64,000 nt of DNA from the NCBI GenBank assembly GCA_964036665.1, contig OZ038532.1:13286537-13350536 (forward strand). The letters are read 5' to 3'. The stretch is from Gordius sp. MW1 (lineage: Eukaryota > Nematomorpha > Gordioida > Gordea > Gordiidae). Positions 1-14,800 of this stretch are shown piece by piece. Positions within the stretch are counted from its first letter, which is position 1. Each line of letters opens with the position of its first letter. The notes under the pieces were generated by a model. That model was given only the letters and a program-made list of their open reading frames with translations, did no database searches and had not been told where the DNA came from. Position numbers and translations under genes: made by a program.

Positions 1-156
1 ATGAAAGTTGTCGTTTTCAGACGTGGTTTCTATGTTAAAAAGTAAAAATTTATCAGAATCAGAAAACTATTACTTTAAAATCATGATCGCACAGTGCATT
101 TTTGAAAAATTAAACACTCACGTTGCGATACAAAAACTAATCGCAACAATAAAACG
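1..156. repeat. Partial monomer at left edge
   Basis: The window opens inside a monomer, at its 'atgaaagttgtcg' segment. The tail carries the private variants 'tatgttaaaaag', 'gcacagtgc' and 'gatacaaaaac'. The same variants end the monomers at 3940-4280 and 11519-11860, each directly upstream of a HOR start. The fragment is therefore the end of another HOR copy, and the array continues to the left of the window. Confidence 0.9.
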
Positions 157-3100
157 TTGTCTTTTGTCAAAATGAATAGTTCTGGCTGCTTAAAACCTCT
201 TTTCGGAAGTAAATCGAGGATAATAGGATTCTCAAATTTGCTTACTTTTATATATTTTTTCATGCTCTTTCACATAGAATTGAAAATAATAAATATTTTT
301 ACCTCAAAATTTTTCACATATTTTTCTTTCAACCGTATGCATCCGATGAATGTTGTCGTTTTCAGACGTGGTTTCGATGATAAAAAGTAAAAATTTATCA
401 GAATCAGAAAACTATTACTTTAAAATCATGATCGCATAGTGCATTTTTGAAAAATTAAGCACTCACGTTGCGATACAACAAACTAATCGCAACAATAAAA
501 CGTTGTCTTTTGTCAAAATGATAGTTCTCGCAGCTTAAAACCTCTTTTCGGAAGTCAATCGAGGATATTAGGATTCTCAAATTGGCTTACTTTTATATAT
601 TTTTTCTAGCTCTTTCACATAGAATTGAAAAAAATAAATATTTTAACCTCAAAATTTTCCACATATTTTTCTTACCGTATTCATCCGATGAAAGTTGTCG
701 TTTTCAGACGTGGTTTCTATGATAAAAAGTAAAAATTTATCAGAATCAGAAAACTATTACTTTAAAATCATGATCGCATAGTGCATTTTTGAAAAATTAA
801 ACACTCACGTTGCGATACAATAAACTAATCGCAACAATAAAACGTTGTCTTTTGTCAAAATGAATTGTCTGGCTGCTTAAAACCTCTTTTCGGAAGTAAA
901 TCGAGGATAATAGGATTCTCAAATTGGCTTACTTTTATATATTTTTTCATGCTCTTTCACATAGAATTGAAAAAAATAAATATTTTTACCTCAAAATTTT
1001 TCACATATTTTTCTTTGAACCGTATTCATACGATGAAAGTTGTCGTTTTCAGACGTGGTTTCTATGATCCCAAGTAAAAATTTATCAGAATCAGAGAAAT
1101 GTTACTTTGAAATCATGATCGCATATGCATTTTTGAAAAATTAAACACTCACGTTGCGATACAACAAACTAATCGCAACAATAAAACGTTGTCTTTTGTC
1201 AAAATGAATAGTTCTGGCAGATTAAAACCTATTTTCGGAAGTAAATCGAGGATAATAGGATTCTCAAATTGGCTTACTTTTATATATTTTTTCATGCTCT
1301 TTCACATAGAATTGAAAAAAATAAATATTTTTACCTCAAAAGTTTTCACATATTTTTCTTTGAACCGTATTCATCCGATGAAAGTTGTCGTTTTCAGACG
1401 TGGTTTCTATGATCCTAAGTAAAAATTTATCAGAATCAGAGAAATGTTACTTTGAAATCATGATCGCATAGTGCATTTTTGAAAAATTAAACACTCACGT
1501 TGCGATACAACAAACTAATCGCAACAATAAAACGTTGTCTTTTGTCAAAATGAATAGTTCTGGCAGATTAAAACCTCTTTTCGGAAGTAAATCGAGGATA
1601 ATAGGATTCTCAAATTGACTTACTTTTATATATTTTTTCATGCTCTTTCACATAGAATTGAAAAAAATAAATATTTTAACCTCAAAATTTTTAACATATT
1701 TTTCTTACCGTATTCATCCGATGAAAGTTGTCGTTTTCAGACGTGGTTTCTATGATAAAAAGTAAAAATTTATCAGAATCAGAAAACTATTACTTTAAAA
1801 TCATGATCGCATAGTGCATTTTTGAAAAATTAAGCACTCACGTTGCGATACAACAAACTTTCGCAACAATAAAACGTTGTCTTTTGTCAAAATGATAGTT
1901 CTCGCAGCTGAAAACCTCTTTTCGGAAGTCAATCGAGGATATTAGGATTCTCAAATTGGCTTACTTTTATATATTTTTTCTAGCTCTTTCACATAGAATT
2001 GAAAAAATTAAATATTTTTACCTCAAAATTTTTCACGTATTTTTCTTTCAACCGTATGCATCCGATGAAAGTTGTCGTTTTCAGACGTGGTTTCGATGAT
2101 AAAAAGTAAAAATTTTTCAGAATCAGAAAACTATTACTTTAAAATCATGATCGCATAGTGCATTTTTGAAAAATTAAGCACTCACGTTGCGATACATCAA
2201 ACTAATCGCAACAATAAACCGTTGTCTTTTGTCAAAATGATAGTTCTCGCAGCTTAAAACCTCTTTTCGGAAGTCAATCGAGGATATTAGGATTCTCAAA
2301 TTGGCTTACTTTTATATATTTTTTCTAGCTCTTTCACATAGAATTGAAAAAAATAAATATTTTTACCTCAAATTTTTTTACATATTTTTCTTTGAACCGT
2401 ATTCATCCGATGAAAGTTGTCGTTTTCAGACGTGGTTTCTATGATCCCAAGTAAAAATTTATCAGAATCAGAGAAATGTTACTTTGAAATCATGATCGCA
2501 TAGTGCATTTTTGAAAAATTAAACACTCGCGTTGCGATACAACAAACTAATCGCAACAATAAAACGTTGTCTTTTGTCAAAATGAATAGTTCTGGCAGCT
2601 TAAAACCTCTTTTCGGAAGTAAATCGAGGATAATAGGATTCTCAAATTGGCTTACTTTTATATATTTTTTCATGCTCTTTCACATAGAATCGAAAAAAAT
2701 AAATATTTTTACCTCAAAATTTTTCACATATTTTTCTTTCAACCGTATGCATCCGATGAAAGTTGTCGTTTTCAGACGTGGTTTTGATGATAAAAAGTAA
2801 AAATTTATCAGAATCAGAGAAATGTTACTTTGAAATCATGATCGCATAGTGCATTTTTGAAAAATTAAACACTCGCGTTGCGATACAACAAACTAATCGC
2901 AACAATAAAACGTTGTCTTTTGTCAAAATGAATAGTTCTGGCAGCTTAAAACCTCTTTTCGGAAGTAAATCGAGGATAATAGGATTCTCAAATTGGCTTA
3001 CTTTTATATATTTTTTCATGCTCTTTCACATAGAATCGATAAAAATAAATATTTTTACCTCAAAATTTTTCACATATTTTTCTTTCAACCGTATGCATCC

Positions 3101-4280
3101 GATGAAAGTTGTCGTTTTCAGACGTGGTTTTGATGATAAAAAGTAAAAATTTATCAGAATCAGAAAAAACTATTACTTTAAAATAATGATCGCATAGTGC
3201 ATTTTTGAAAAATTAAGCACTCACGTTGCGATCAAACTAATCGCAACAATAAAACGTTGTCTTTTGTCAAAATGATAGTTCTCGCAGCTTAAAACCTCTT
3301 TTCGGAAGTCAATCGAGGATAATAGGATTCTCAAATTGGCTTACTTTTATATATTTTTTCATGCTCTTTCACATAGAATTGAAAAAAATAAATATTTTAA
3401 CCTCAAAATTTTCCACATATTTTTCTTACCGTATTCATCCGATGAAAGTTGTCGTTTTCAGACGTGGTTTCTATGATAAAAAGTAAAAATTTATCAGAAT
3501 CAGAAAACTATTACTTTAAAATCATGATCGCATAGTGCATTTTTGAAAAATTAAACACTCACGTTGCGATACAACAAACTAATCGCAACAATAAAACGTT
3601 GTCTTTTGTCAAAATGAATAGTCTGGCTGCTTAAAACCTCTTTTCGGAAGTAAATCGAGGATAATAGGATTCTCAAATTGGCTTACTTTTATATATTTTT
3701 TCTAGCTCTTTCACATAGAATTGAAAAAATTAAATATTTTTACCTCTAAATTTTTCACATATTTTTCTTTCAACCGTATGCATCCGATGAAAGTTGTCGT
3801 TTTCAGACGTGGTTTCGATGATAAAAAGTAAAAATTTATCAGAATCAGAAAACTATTACTTTAAAATCATGATCGCATAGTGCATTTTTGAAAAATTAAG
3901 CACTCACGTTGCGATCAAACTAATCGCAACAATAAAACGTTGTCTTTTGTCAAAATGATAGTTCTCGCAGCTTAAAACCTCTTTTCGGAAGTCAATCGAG
4001 GATAATAATATTCTCAAATTGGCTTACTTTTATATATTTTTTCATGCTCTTTCACATAGAATTGAAAAAAATAAATATTTTAACCTCAAAAGTTTCCACA
4101 TATTTTTCTTACCGTATTCATCCGATGAAAGTTGTCGTTTTCAGACGTGGTTTCTATGTTAAAAAGTAAAAATTTATCAGAATCAGAAAACTATTACTTT
4201 AAAATCATGATCGCACAGTGCATTTTTGAAAAATTAAACACTCACGTTGCGATACAAAAACTAATCGCAACAATAAAACG
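157..4280. repeat. 12-monomer HOR derivative (4,124 bp)
   Basis: Monomers start at 157, 503, 845, 1189, 1535, 1877, 2222, 2567, 2913, 3257, 3599 and 3940. The first eight match, in order and in private variants, the first eight of the unit starting at 4281 (offset 4,124 bp). Shared variants include 'gatgaatgttg' in monomer 1, 'catacgatg' and 'gcatatgcat' in monomer 3, 'gatcctaag' in monomer 4 and 'gatacatcaaac' in monomer 6. From about 2800 the order departs. One near-duplicate monomer is inserted, three further monomers follow, and the last one ends with the same tail that closes the 22-monomer unit. This looks like a shortened derivative of that unit. Confidence 0.85.
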
Positions 4281-7200
4281 TTGTCTTTTGTCAAAATGAA
4301 TAGTTCTGGCTGCTTAAAACCTCTTTTCGGAAGTAAATCGAGGATAATAGGATTCTCAAATTGGCTTACTTTTATATATTTTTTCATGCTCTTTCACATA
4401 GAATTGAAAATAATAAATATTTTTACCTCAAAATTTTTCACATATTTTTCTTTCAACCGTATGCATCCGATGAATGTTGTCGTTTTCAGACGTGGTTTCG
4501 ATGATAAAAAGTAAAAATTTATCAGAATCAGAAAACTATTACTTTAAAATCATGATCGCATAGTGCATTTTTGAAAAATTAAGCACTCACGTTGCGATAC
4601 AACAAACTAATCGCAACAATAAAACGTTGTCTTTTGTCAAAATGATAGTTCTCGCAGCTTAAAACCTCTTTTCGGAAGTCAATCGAGGATATTAGGATTC
4701 TCAAATTGGCTTACTTTTATATATTTTTTCTAGCTCTTTCACATAGAATTGAAAAAAATAAATATTTTAACCTCAAAATTTTCCACATATTTTTCTTACC
4801 GTATTCATCCGATGAAAGTTGTCGTTTTCAGACGTGGTTTCTATGATAAAAAGTAAAAATTTATCAGAATCAGAAAACTATTACTTTAAAATCATGATCG
4901 CATAGTGCATTTTTGAAAAATTAAACACTCACGTTGCGATACAATAAACTAATCGCAACAATAAAACGTTGTCTTTTGTCAAAATGAATAGTCTGGCTGC
5001 TTAAAACCTCTTTTCGGAAGTAAATCGAGGATAATAGGATTCTCAAATTGGCTTACTTTTATATATTTTTTCATGCTCTTTCACATAGAATTGAAAAAAA
5101 TAAATATTTTTACCTCAAAATTTTTCACATATTTTTCTTTGAACCGTATTCATACGATGAAAGTTGTCGTTTTCAGACGTGGTTTCTATGATCCCAAGTA
5201 AAAATTTATCAGAATCAGAGAAATGTTACTTTGAAATCATGATCGCATATGCATTTTTGAAAAATTAAACACTCACGTTGCGATACAACAAACTAATCGC
5301 AACAATAAAACGTTGTCTTTTGTCAAAATGAATAGTTCTGGCAGATTAAAACCTATTTTCGGAAGTAAATCGAGGATAATAGGATTCTCAAATTGGCTTA
5401 CTTTTATATATTTTTTCATGCTCTTTCACATAGAATTGAAAAAAATAAATATTTTTACCTCAAAAGTTTTCACATATTTTTCTTTGAACCGTATTCATCC
5501 GATGAAAGTTGTCGTTTTCAGACGTGGTTTCTATGATCCTAAGTAAAAATTTATCAGAATCAGAGAAATGTTACTTTGAAATCATGATCGCATAGTGCAT
5601 TTTTGAAAAATTAAACACTCACGTTGCGATACAACAAACTAATCGCAACAATAAAACGTTGTCTTTTGTCAAAATGAATAGTTCTGGCAGATTAAAACCT
5701 CTTTTCGGAAGTAAATCGAGGATAATAGGATTCTCAAATTGACTTACTTTTATATATTTTTTCATGCTCTTTCACATAGAATTGAAAAAAATAAATATTT
5801 TAACCTCAAAATTTTTAACATATTTTTCTTACCGTATTCATCCGATGAAAGTTGTCGTTTTCAGACGTGGTTTCTATGATAAAAAGTAAAAATTTATCAG
5901 AATCAGAAAACTATTACTTTAAAATCATGATCGCATAGTGCATTTTTGAAAAATTAAGCACTCACGTTGCGATACAACAAACTTTCGCAACAATAAAACG
6001 TTGTCTTTTGTCAAAATGATAGTTCTCGCAGCTTAAAACCTCTTTTCGGAAGTCAATCGAGGATATTAGGATTCTCAAATTGGCTTACTTTTATATATTT
6101 TTTCTAGCTCTTTCACATAGAATTGAAAAAATTAAATATTTTTACCTCAAAATTTTTCACATATTTTTCTTTCAACCGTATGCATCCGATGAAAGTTGTC
6201 GTTTTCAGACGTGGTTTCGATGATAAAAAGTAAAAATTTTTCAGAATCAGAAAACTATTACTTTAAAATCATGATCGCATAGTGCATTTTTGAAAAATTA
6301 AGCACTCACGTTGCGATACATCAAACTAATCGCAACAATAAACCGTTGTCTTTTGTCAAAATGATAGTTCTCGCAGCTTAAAACCTCTTTTCGGAAGTCA
6401 ATCGAGGATATTAGGATTCTCAAATTGGCTTACTTTTATATATTTTTTCTAGCTCTTTCACATAGAATTGAAAAAAATAAATATTTTTACCTCAAATTTT
6501 TTTACATATTTTTCTTTGAACCGTATTCATCCGATGAAAGTTGTCGTTTTCAGACGTGGTTTCTATGATCCCAAGTAAAAATTTATCAGAATCAGAGAAA
6601 TGTTACTTTGAAATCATGATCGCATAGTGCATTTTTGAAAAATTAAACACTCGCGTTGCGATACAACAAACTAATCGCAACAATAAAACGTTGTCTTTTG
6701 TCAAAATGAATAGTTCTGGCAGCTTAAAACCTCTTTTCGGAAGTAAATCGAGGATAATAGGATTCTCAAATTGGCTTACTTTTATATATTTTTTCATGCT
6801 CTTTCACATAGAATCGAAAAAAATAAATATTTTTACCTCAAAATTTTTCACATATTTTTCTTTCAACCGTATGCATCCGATGAAAGTTGTCGTTTTCAGA
6901 CGTGGTTTTGATGATAAAAAGTAAAAATTTATCAGAATCAGAAAAAACTATTACTTTAAAATAATGATCGCATAGTGCATTTTTGAAAAATTAAGCACTC
7001 ACGTTGCGATCAAACTAATCGCAACAATAAAACGTTGTCTTTTGTCAAAATGATAGTTCTGGCAGATTAAAACCTATTTTCGGAAGTAAATCGAGGATAA
7101 TAGGATTCTCAAATTGGCTTACTTTTTTATATTTTTTCATGCTCTTTCACATAGAATCGAAAAAAATTAATATTTTTACCTCAAAATTTTTGACATATTT

Positions 7201-10200
7201 TTCTTTCAACCGTATGCATCCGATGAAAGTTGTCGTTTTCAGACGTGGTTTCTATGATAAAAAGTAAAAATTTATGAGAATCAGAGAAATGTTACTTTGA
7301 AATCATGATCGCATAGTGCATTTTTGAAAAATTAAACACTCGCGTTGCGATACAACAAACTAATCGCAACAATAAAACGTTGTCTTTTGTCAAAATGAAT
7401 AGTTCTGGCAGCTTAAAACCTCTTTTCGGAAGTAAATCGAGGATAATAGGATTCTCAAATTGTCTTACTTTTATATATTTTTTCTAGCTCTTTCACATAG
7501 AATTGAAAAAATTAAATATTTTTACCTCAAAATTTTTCACATATTTTTCTTTCAACCGTATGCATCCGATGAAAGTTGTCGTTTTCAGACGTGGTTTCTA
7601 TGATCCCAAGTAAAAATTTATCAGAATCAGAGAAATGTTACTTTGAAATCATGATCGCATAGTGCATTTTTGAAAAATTAAACACTCACGTTGCGATACA
7701 ACAAACTAATCGCAACAATAAAACGTTGTCTTTTGTCAAAATGAATAGTTCTGGCAGATTAAAACCTATTTTCGGAAGTAAATCGAGGATAATAGGATTC
7801 TCAAATTGGCTTACTTTTATATATTTTTTCATGCTCTTTCACATAGAATCGAAAAAAATTAATATTTTTACCTCAAAATTTTTGACATATTTTTCTTTCA
7901 ACCGTATGCATCCGATGAAAGTTGTCGTTTTCAGACGTGGTGTCTATGATCCCAAGTAAAAATTTATCAGAATCAGAGAAATGTTACTTTGAAATCATGA
8001 TCGCAGAGTGCATATTTGAAAAATTAAACACTCGCGTTGCGATACAACAAACTAATCGCAACAATAAAACGTTGTCTTTTGTCAAAATGAATAGTTCTGG
8101 CAGCTTAAAACCTCTTTTCGGAAGTAAATCGAGGATAATAGGATTCTCAAATTGGCTTACTTTTATATATTTTTTCATGCTCTTTCACATAGAATTGAAA
8201 AAAATAAATATTTTAACCTCAAAATTTTTCACATATTTTTCTTACCGTATTCATCCGATGAAAGTTGTCGTTTTCAGACGTGGTTTCTATGATAAAAAGT
8301 AAAAATTTATCAGAATCAGAAAACTATTACTTTAAAATGTGATCGCATAGTGCATTTTTGAAAAATTAAGCACTCACGTTGCGATACAACAAACTTTTCG
8401 CAACAATAAAACGTTGTCTTTTGTCAAAATGATAGTTCTCGCAGCTTAAAACCTCTTTTCGGAAGTCAATCGAGGATATTAGGATTCTCAAATTGGCTTA
8501 CTTTTATATATTTTTTCTAGCTCTTTTACATAGAATTGAAAAAATTAAATATTTTTACCTCAAAATTTTTCACATATTTTTCTTTCAACCGTATGCATCC
8601 GATGAAAGTTGTCGTTTTCAGACGTGGTTTCGATGATAAAAAGTAAAAATTTATCAGAATCAGAAAACTATTACTTTAAAATCATGATCGCATAGTGCAT
8701 TTTTGAAAAATTAAGCACTCACGTTGCGATACAACAAACTAATCGCAACAATAAACCGTTGTCTTTTGTCAAAATGATAGTTCTCGCAGCTTAAAACCTC
8801 TTTTCGGAAGTCAATCGAGGATATTAGGATTCTCAAATTGGCTTACTTTTATATATTTTTTCTAGCTCTTTCACATAGAATTGAAAAAAATAAATATTTT
8901 TACCTCAAATTTTTTTACATATTTTTCTTTGAAACGTATTCATCCGATGAAAGTTGTCTTTTTCAGACGTGGTTTCTATGATCCCAAGTAAAAATTTATC
9001 AGAATCAGAGAAATGTTACTTTGAAATCATGATCGCATAGTGCATTTTTGAAAAATTAAACACTCACGTTGCGATACAACAAACTAATCGCAACAATAAA
9101 ACGTTGTCTTTTGTCAAAATGAATAGTTCTGGCAGCTTAAAACCTCTTTTCGGAAGTAAATCGAGGATAATAGGATTCTCAAATTGGCTTACTTTTATAT
9201 ATTTTTTCATGCTCTTTCACATAGAATTGAAAAAAATAAATATTTTTACCTCAAAAGTTTTCACATATTTTTCTTTGAACCGTATTCATCCAATGAAAGT
9301 TGTCGTTTTCAGACGTGGTTTCTATTATCCCAAGTAAAAATTTATCAGAATCAGAGAAATGTAACTTTGAAATCATGATCGCATAGTGCATTTTTGAAAA
9401 ATTAAACACTCACGTTGCGATACAACAAACTAATCGCAACAATAAAACGTTGTCTTTTGTCAAAATGAATAGTTCTGGCAGATTAAAACCTCTTTTCGGA
9501 AGTAAATCGAGGATAATAGGATTCTCAAATTGACTTACTTTTATATATTTTTTCATGCTCTTTCACATAGAATTGAAAAAATAAATATTTTAACCTCAAA
9601 ATTTTTCACATATTTTTCTTACCGTATTCATATGATGAAAGTTGTCGTTTTCAGACGTGGTTTCTATGATAAAAAGTAAAAATTTATCAGAATCAGAAAA
9701 CTATTACTTTAAAATCATGATCGCATAGTGCATTTTTGAAAAATTAAGCACTCACGTTGCGATACAACAAACTTTCGCAACAATAAAACGTTGTCTTTTG
9801 TCAAAATGATAGTTCTCGCAGCTTAAAACCTCTTTTCGGAAGTCAATCGAGGATATTAGGATTCTCAAATTGGCTTACTTTTATATATTTTTTCTAGCTC
9901 TTTCACATAGAATTGAAAAAATTAAATATTTTTACCTCAAAATTTTTCACATATTTTTCTTTCAACCGTATGCATCCGATGAAAGTTGTCGTTTTCAGAC
10001 GTGGTTTCGATGATAAAAAGTAAAATTTTATCAGAATCAGAAAACTATTACTTTAAAATCATGATCGCATAGTGCATTTTTGAAAAATTAAGCACTCACG
10101 TTGCGATACAACAAACTAATCGCAACAATAAACCGTTGTCTTTTGTCAAAATGATAGTTCTCGCAGCTTAAAACCTCTTTTCGGAAGTCAATCGAGGATA

Positions 10201-11860
10201 TTAGGATTCTCAAATTGGCTTACTTTTATATATTTTTTCTAGCTCTTTCACATAGAATTGAAAAAAATAAATATTTTTACCTCAAATTTTTTTACATATT
10301 TTTCTTTTAACCGTATTCATCCGATGAAAGTTGTCGTTTTCAGACGTGGTTTCTATGATCCCAAGTAAAAATTTATCAGAATCAGAGAAATGTTACTTTG
10401 AAATCATGATCGCATAGTGCATTTTTGAAAAATTAAACACTCGCGTTGCGATACAACAAACTAATCGCTACAATAAAACGTTGTCTTTTGTCAAAATGAA
10501 TAGTTCTGGCAGCTTAAAACCTCTTTTCGGAAGTAAATCGAGGATAATAGGATTCTCAAATTGGCTTACTTTTATATATTTTTTCATGCTCTTTCACATA
10601 GAATTGGAAAAAAATAAATATTTTTACCTCAAAATTTTTCACATATTTTTCTTTGAACCGTATTCATCCGATGAAAGTTGTCGTTTTCAGACGTGGTTTC
10701 TATGATCCCAAGTAAAAATTTATCAGAATCAGAGAAATGTTACCTTGAAATCATGATCGCATAGTGCATTTTTGAAAAATTAAACACTCACGTTGCGATA
10801 CAACAAACTAATCGCAACAATAAAACGTTGTCTTTTGTCAAAATGAATAGTTCTGGCAGATTAAAACCCCTTTTCGGAAGTCAATCGAGGATAATAGGAT
10901 TCTCAAATTGGCTTACTTTTATATATTTTTTCATGCTCTTTCACATAGAATCGAAAAAAATAAATATTTTTACCTCAAAATTTTTCACATATTTTTCTTT
11001 CAACCGTATGCATCCGATGAAAGTTGTCGTTTTCAGACGTGGTTTCGATGATAAAAAGTAAAAATTTATCAGAATCAGAAAACTATTACTTTAAAATCAT
11101 GATCGCATAGTGCATTTTTGAAAAATTAAGCACTCACGTTGCGATACAACAAACTAATCGCAACAATAAAACGTTGTCTTTTGTCAAAGTGATAGTTCTC
11201 GCAGCTAAAAACCTCTTTTCGGAAGTCAATCGAGGATAATAGGATTCTCAAATTGGCTTACTTTTATATATTTTTTCATGCTCTTTCACATAGAATTTAA
11301 AAAAATAAATATTTTTACCTCAAAATTTTTCACATATTTTTCTTTGAACCGTATTCATCCGATGAAAGTTGTCGTTTTCAGACGTGGTTTCTATGATCCC
11401 AAGTAAAAATTTATCAGAATCAGAGAAATGTTACTTTGAAATCATGATCGCATAGTGCATTTTTGAAAAATTAAACACTCACGTTGCGATACAACAAACT
11501 AATCGCAACAATAAAACGTTGTCTTTTGTCAAAATGAATAGTTCTGGCAGCTTAAAACCTCTTTTCGGAAGTAAATCGAGGATAATAGGATTTTCAAATT
11601 GGCTTACTTTTATATATTTTTTCATGCTCTTTCACATAGAATTGAAAAAAATAAATATTTTAACCTCAAAAGTTTCCACATATTTTTCTTACCGTATTCA
11701 TCCGATGAAAGTTGTCGTTTTCAGACGTGGTTTCTATGTTAAAAAGTAAAAATTTATCAGAATCAGAAAACTATTACTTTAAAATCATGATCGCACAGTG
11801 CATTTTTGAAAAATTAAACACTCACGTTGCGATACAAAAACTAATCGCAACAATAAAACG
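4281..11860. repeat. 22-monomer higher-order repeat, copy 1 (7,580 bp)
   Basis: Monomer starts: 4281, 4627, 4969, 5313, 5659, 6001, 6346, 6691, 7035, 7380, 7726, 8072, 8414, 8759, 9104, 9450, 9791, 10136, 10481, 10828, 11174, 11519. Private variants reappear exactly 7,580 bp downstream: 'gcatatgcat' in the monomer at 4969, 'gatcctaag' in 5313, 'gcagagtgcatatttg' in 7726 and 'aaaatgtgatc' in 8072. Agreement holds to about 10.8 kb allowing for a three-monomer expansion in the second copy. By eye I saw roughly a dozen point differences, which implies identity well above 99%. Confidence 0.9.
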
Positions 11861-14800
11861 TTGTCTTTTGTCAAAATGAATAGTTCTGGCTGCTTAAAAC
11901 CTCTTTTCGGAAGTAAATCGAGGATAATAGGATTCTCAAATTGGCTTACTTTTATATATTTTTTCATGCTCTTTCACATAGAATTGAAAATAATAAATAT
12001 TTTTACCTCAAAATTTTTCACATATTTTTCTTTCAACCGTATGCATCCGATGAATGTTGTCGTTTTCAGACGTGGTTTCGATGATAAAAAGTAAAAATTT
12101 ATCAGAATCAGAAAACTATTACTTTAAAATCATGATCGCATAGTGCATTTTTGAAAAATTAAGCACTCACGTTGCGATACAACAAACTAATCGCAACAAT
12201 AAAACGTTGTCTTTTGTCAAAATGATAGTTCTCGCAGCTTAAAACCTCTTTTCGGAAGTCAATCGAGGATATTAGGATTCTCAAATTGGCTTACTTTTAT
12301 ATATTTTTTCTAGCTCTTTTACATAGAATTGAAAAAAATAAATATTTTAACCTCAAAATTTTCCACATATTTTTCTTACCGTATTCATCCGATGAAAGTT
12401 GTCGTTTTCAGACGTGGTTTCTATGATAAAAAGTAAAAATTTATCAGAATCAGAAAACTATTACTTTAAAATCATGATCGCATAGTGCATTTTTGAAAAA
12501 TTAAACACTCACGTTGCGATACAATAAACTAATCGCAACAATAAAACGTTGTCTTTTGTCAAAATGAATAGTCTGGCTGCTTAAAACCTCTTTTCGGAAG
12601 TAAATCGAGGATAATAGGATTCTCAAATTGGCTTACTTTTATATATTTTTTCATGCTCTTTCACATAGAATTGAAAAAAATAAATATTTTTACCTCAAAA
12701 TTTTTCACATATTTTTCTTTGAACCGTATTCATACGATGAAAGTTGTCGTTTTCAGACGTGGTTTCTATGATCCCAAGTAAAAATTTATCAGAATCAGAG
12801 AAATGTTACTTTGAAATCATGATCGCATATGCATTTTTGAAAAATTAAACACTCACGTTGCGATACAACAAACTAATCGCAACAATAAAACGTTGTCTTT
12901 TGTCAAAATGAATAGTTCTGGCAGATTAAAACCTATTTTCGGAAGTAAATCGAGGATAATAGGATTCTCAAATTGGCTTACTTTTATATATTTTTTCATG
13001 CTCTTTCACATAGAATTGAAAAAAATAAATATTTTTACCTCAAAAGTTTTCACATATTTTTCTTTGAACCGTATTCATCCGATGAAAGTTGTCGTTTTCA
13101 GACGTGGTTTCTATGATCCTAAGTAAAAATTTATCAGAATCAGAGAAATGTTACTTTGAAATCATGATCGCATAGTGCATTTTTGAAAAATTAAACACTC
13201 ACGTTGCGATACAACAAACTAATCGCAACAATAAAACGTTGTCTTTTGTCAAAATGAATAGTTCTGGCAGATTAAAACCTCTTTTCGGAAGTAAATCGAG
13301 GATAATAGGATTCTCAAATTGACTTACTTTTATATATTTTTTCATGCTCTTTCACATAGAATTGAAAAAAATAAATATTTTAACCTCAAAATTTTTAACA
13401 TATTTTTCTTACCGTATTCATCCGATGAAAGTTGTCGTTTTCAGACGTGGTTTCTATGATAAAAAGTAAAAATTTATCAGAATCAGAAAACTATTACTTT
13501 AAAATCATGATCGCATAGTGCATTTTTGAAAAATTAAGCACTCACGTTGCGATACAACAAACTTTCGCAACAATAAAACGTTGTCTTTTGTCAAAATGAT
13601 AGTTCTCGCAGCTTAAAACCTCTTTTCGGAAGTCAATCGAGGATATTAGGATTCTCAAATTGGCTTACTTTTATATATTTTTTCTAGCTCTTTCACATAG
13701 AATTGAAAAAATTAAATATTTTTACCTCAAAATTTTTCACATATTTTTCTTTCAACCGTATGCATCCGATGAAAGTTGTCGTTTTCAGACGTGGTTTCGA
13801 TGATAAAAAGTAAAAATTTTTCAGAATCAGAAAACTATTACTTTAAAATCATGATCGCATAGTGCATTTTTGAAAAATTAAGCACTCACGTTGCGATACA
13901 TCAAACTAATCGCAACAATAAACCGTTGTCTTTTGTCAAAATGATAGTTCTCGCAGCTTAAAACCTCTTTTCGGAAGTCAATCGAGGATATTAGGATTCT
14001 CAAATTGGCTTACTTTTATATATTTTTTCTAGCTCTTTCACATAGAATTGAAAAAAATAAATATTTTTACCTCAAATTTTTTTACATATTTTTCTTTGAA
14101 CCGTATTCATCCGATGAAAGTTGTCGTTTTCAGACGTGGTTTCTATGATCCCAAGTAAAAATTTATCAGAATCAGAGAAATGTTACTTTGAAATCATGAT
14201 CGCATAGTGCATTTTTGAAAAATTAAACACTCGCGTTGCGATACAACAAACTAATCGCAACAATAAAACGTTGTCTTTTGTCAAAATGAATAGTTCTGGC
14301 AGCTTAAAACCTCTTTTCGGAAGTAAATCGAGGATAATAGGATTCTCAAATTGGCTTACTTTTATATATTTTTTCATGCTCTTTCACATAGAATCGAAAA
14401 AAATAAATATTTTTACCTCAAAATTTTTCACATATTTTTCTTTCAACCGTATGCATCCGATGAAAGTTGTCGTTTTCAGACGTGGTTTTGATGATAAAAA
14501 GTAAAAATTTATCAGAATCAGAAAAAACTATTACTTTAAAATAATGATCGCATAGTGCATTTTTGAAAAATTAAGCACTCACGTTGCGATCAAACTAATC
14601 GCAACAATAAAACGTTGTCTTTTGTCAAAATGATAGTTCTGGCAGATTAAAACCTATTTTCGGAAGTAAATCGAGGATAATAGGATTCTCAAATTGGCTT
14701 ACTTTTATATATTTTTTCATGCTCTTTCACATAGAATCGAAAAAAATTAATATTTTTACCTCAAAATTTTTGACATATTTTTCTTTCAACCGTATGCATC

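Noticed and set aside
7922..8302. 126-codon forward frame spanning two monomers (copy at 15502-15882)
   Set aside because: It exists because the usual TAG in 'catagtg' is changed to 'cagagtg' in one monomer, letting one satellite frame run into the next. The second copy is simply the HOR duplicate.
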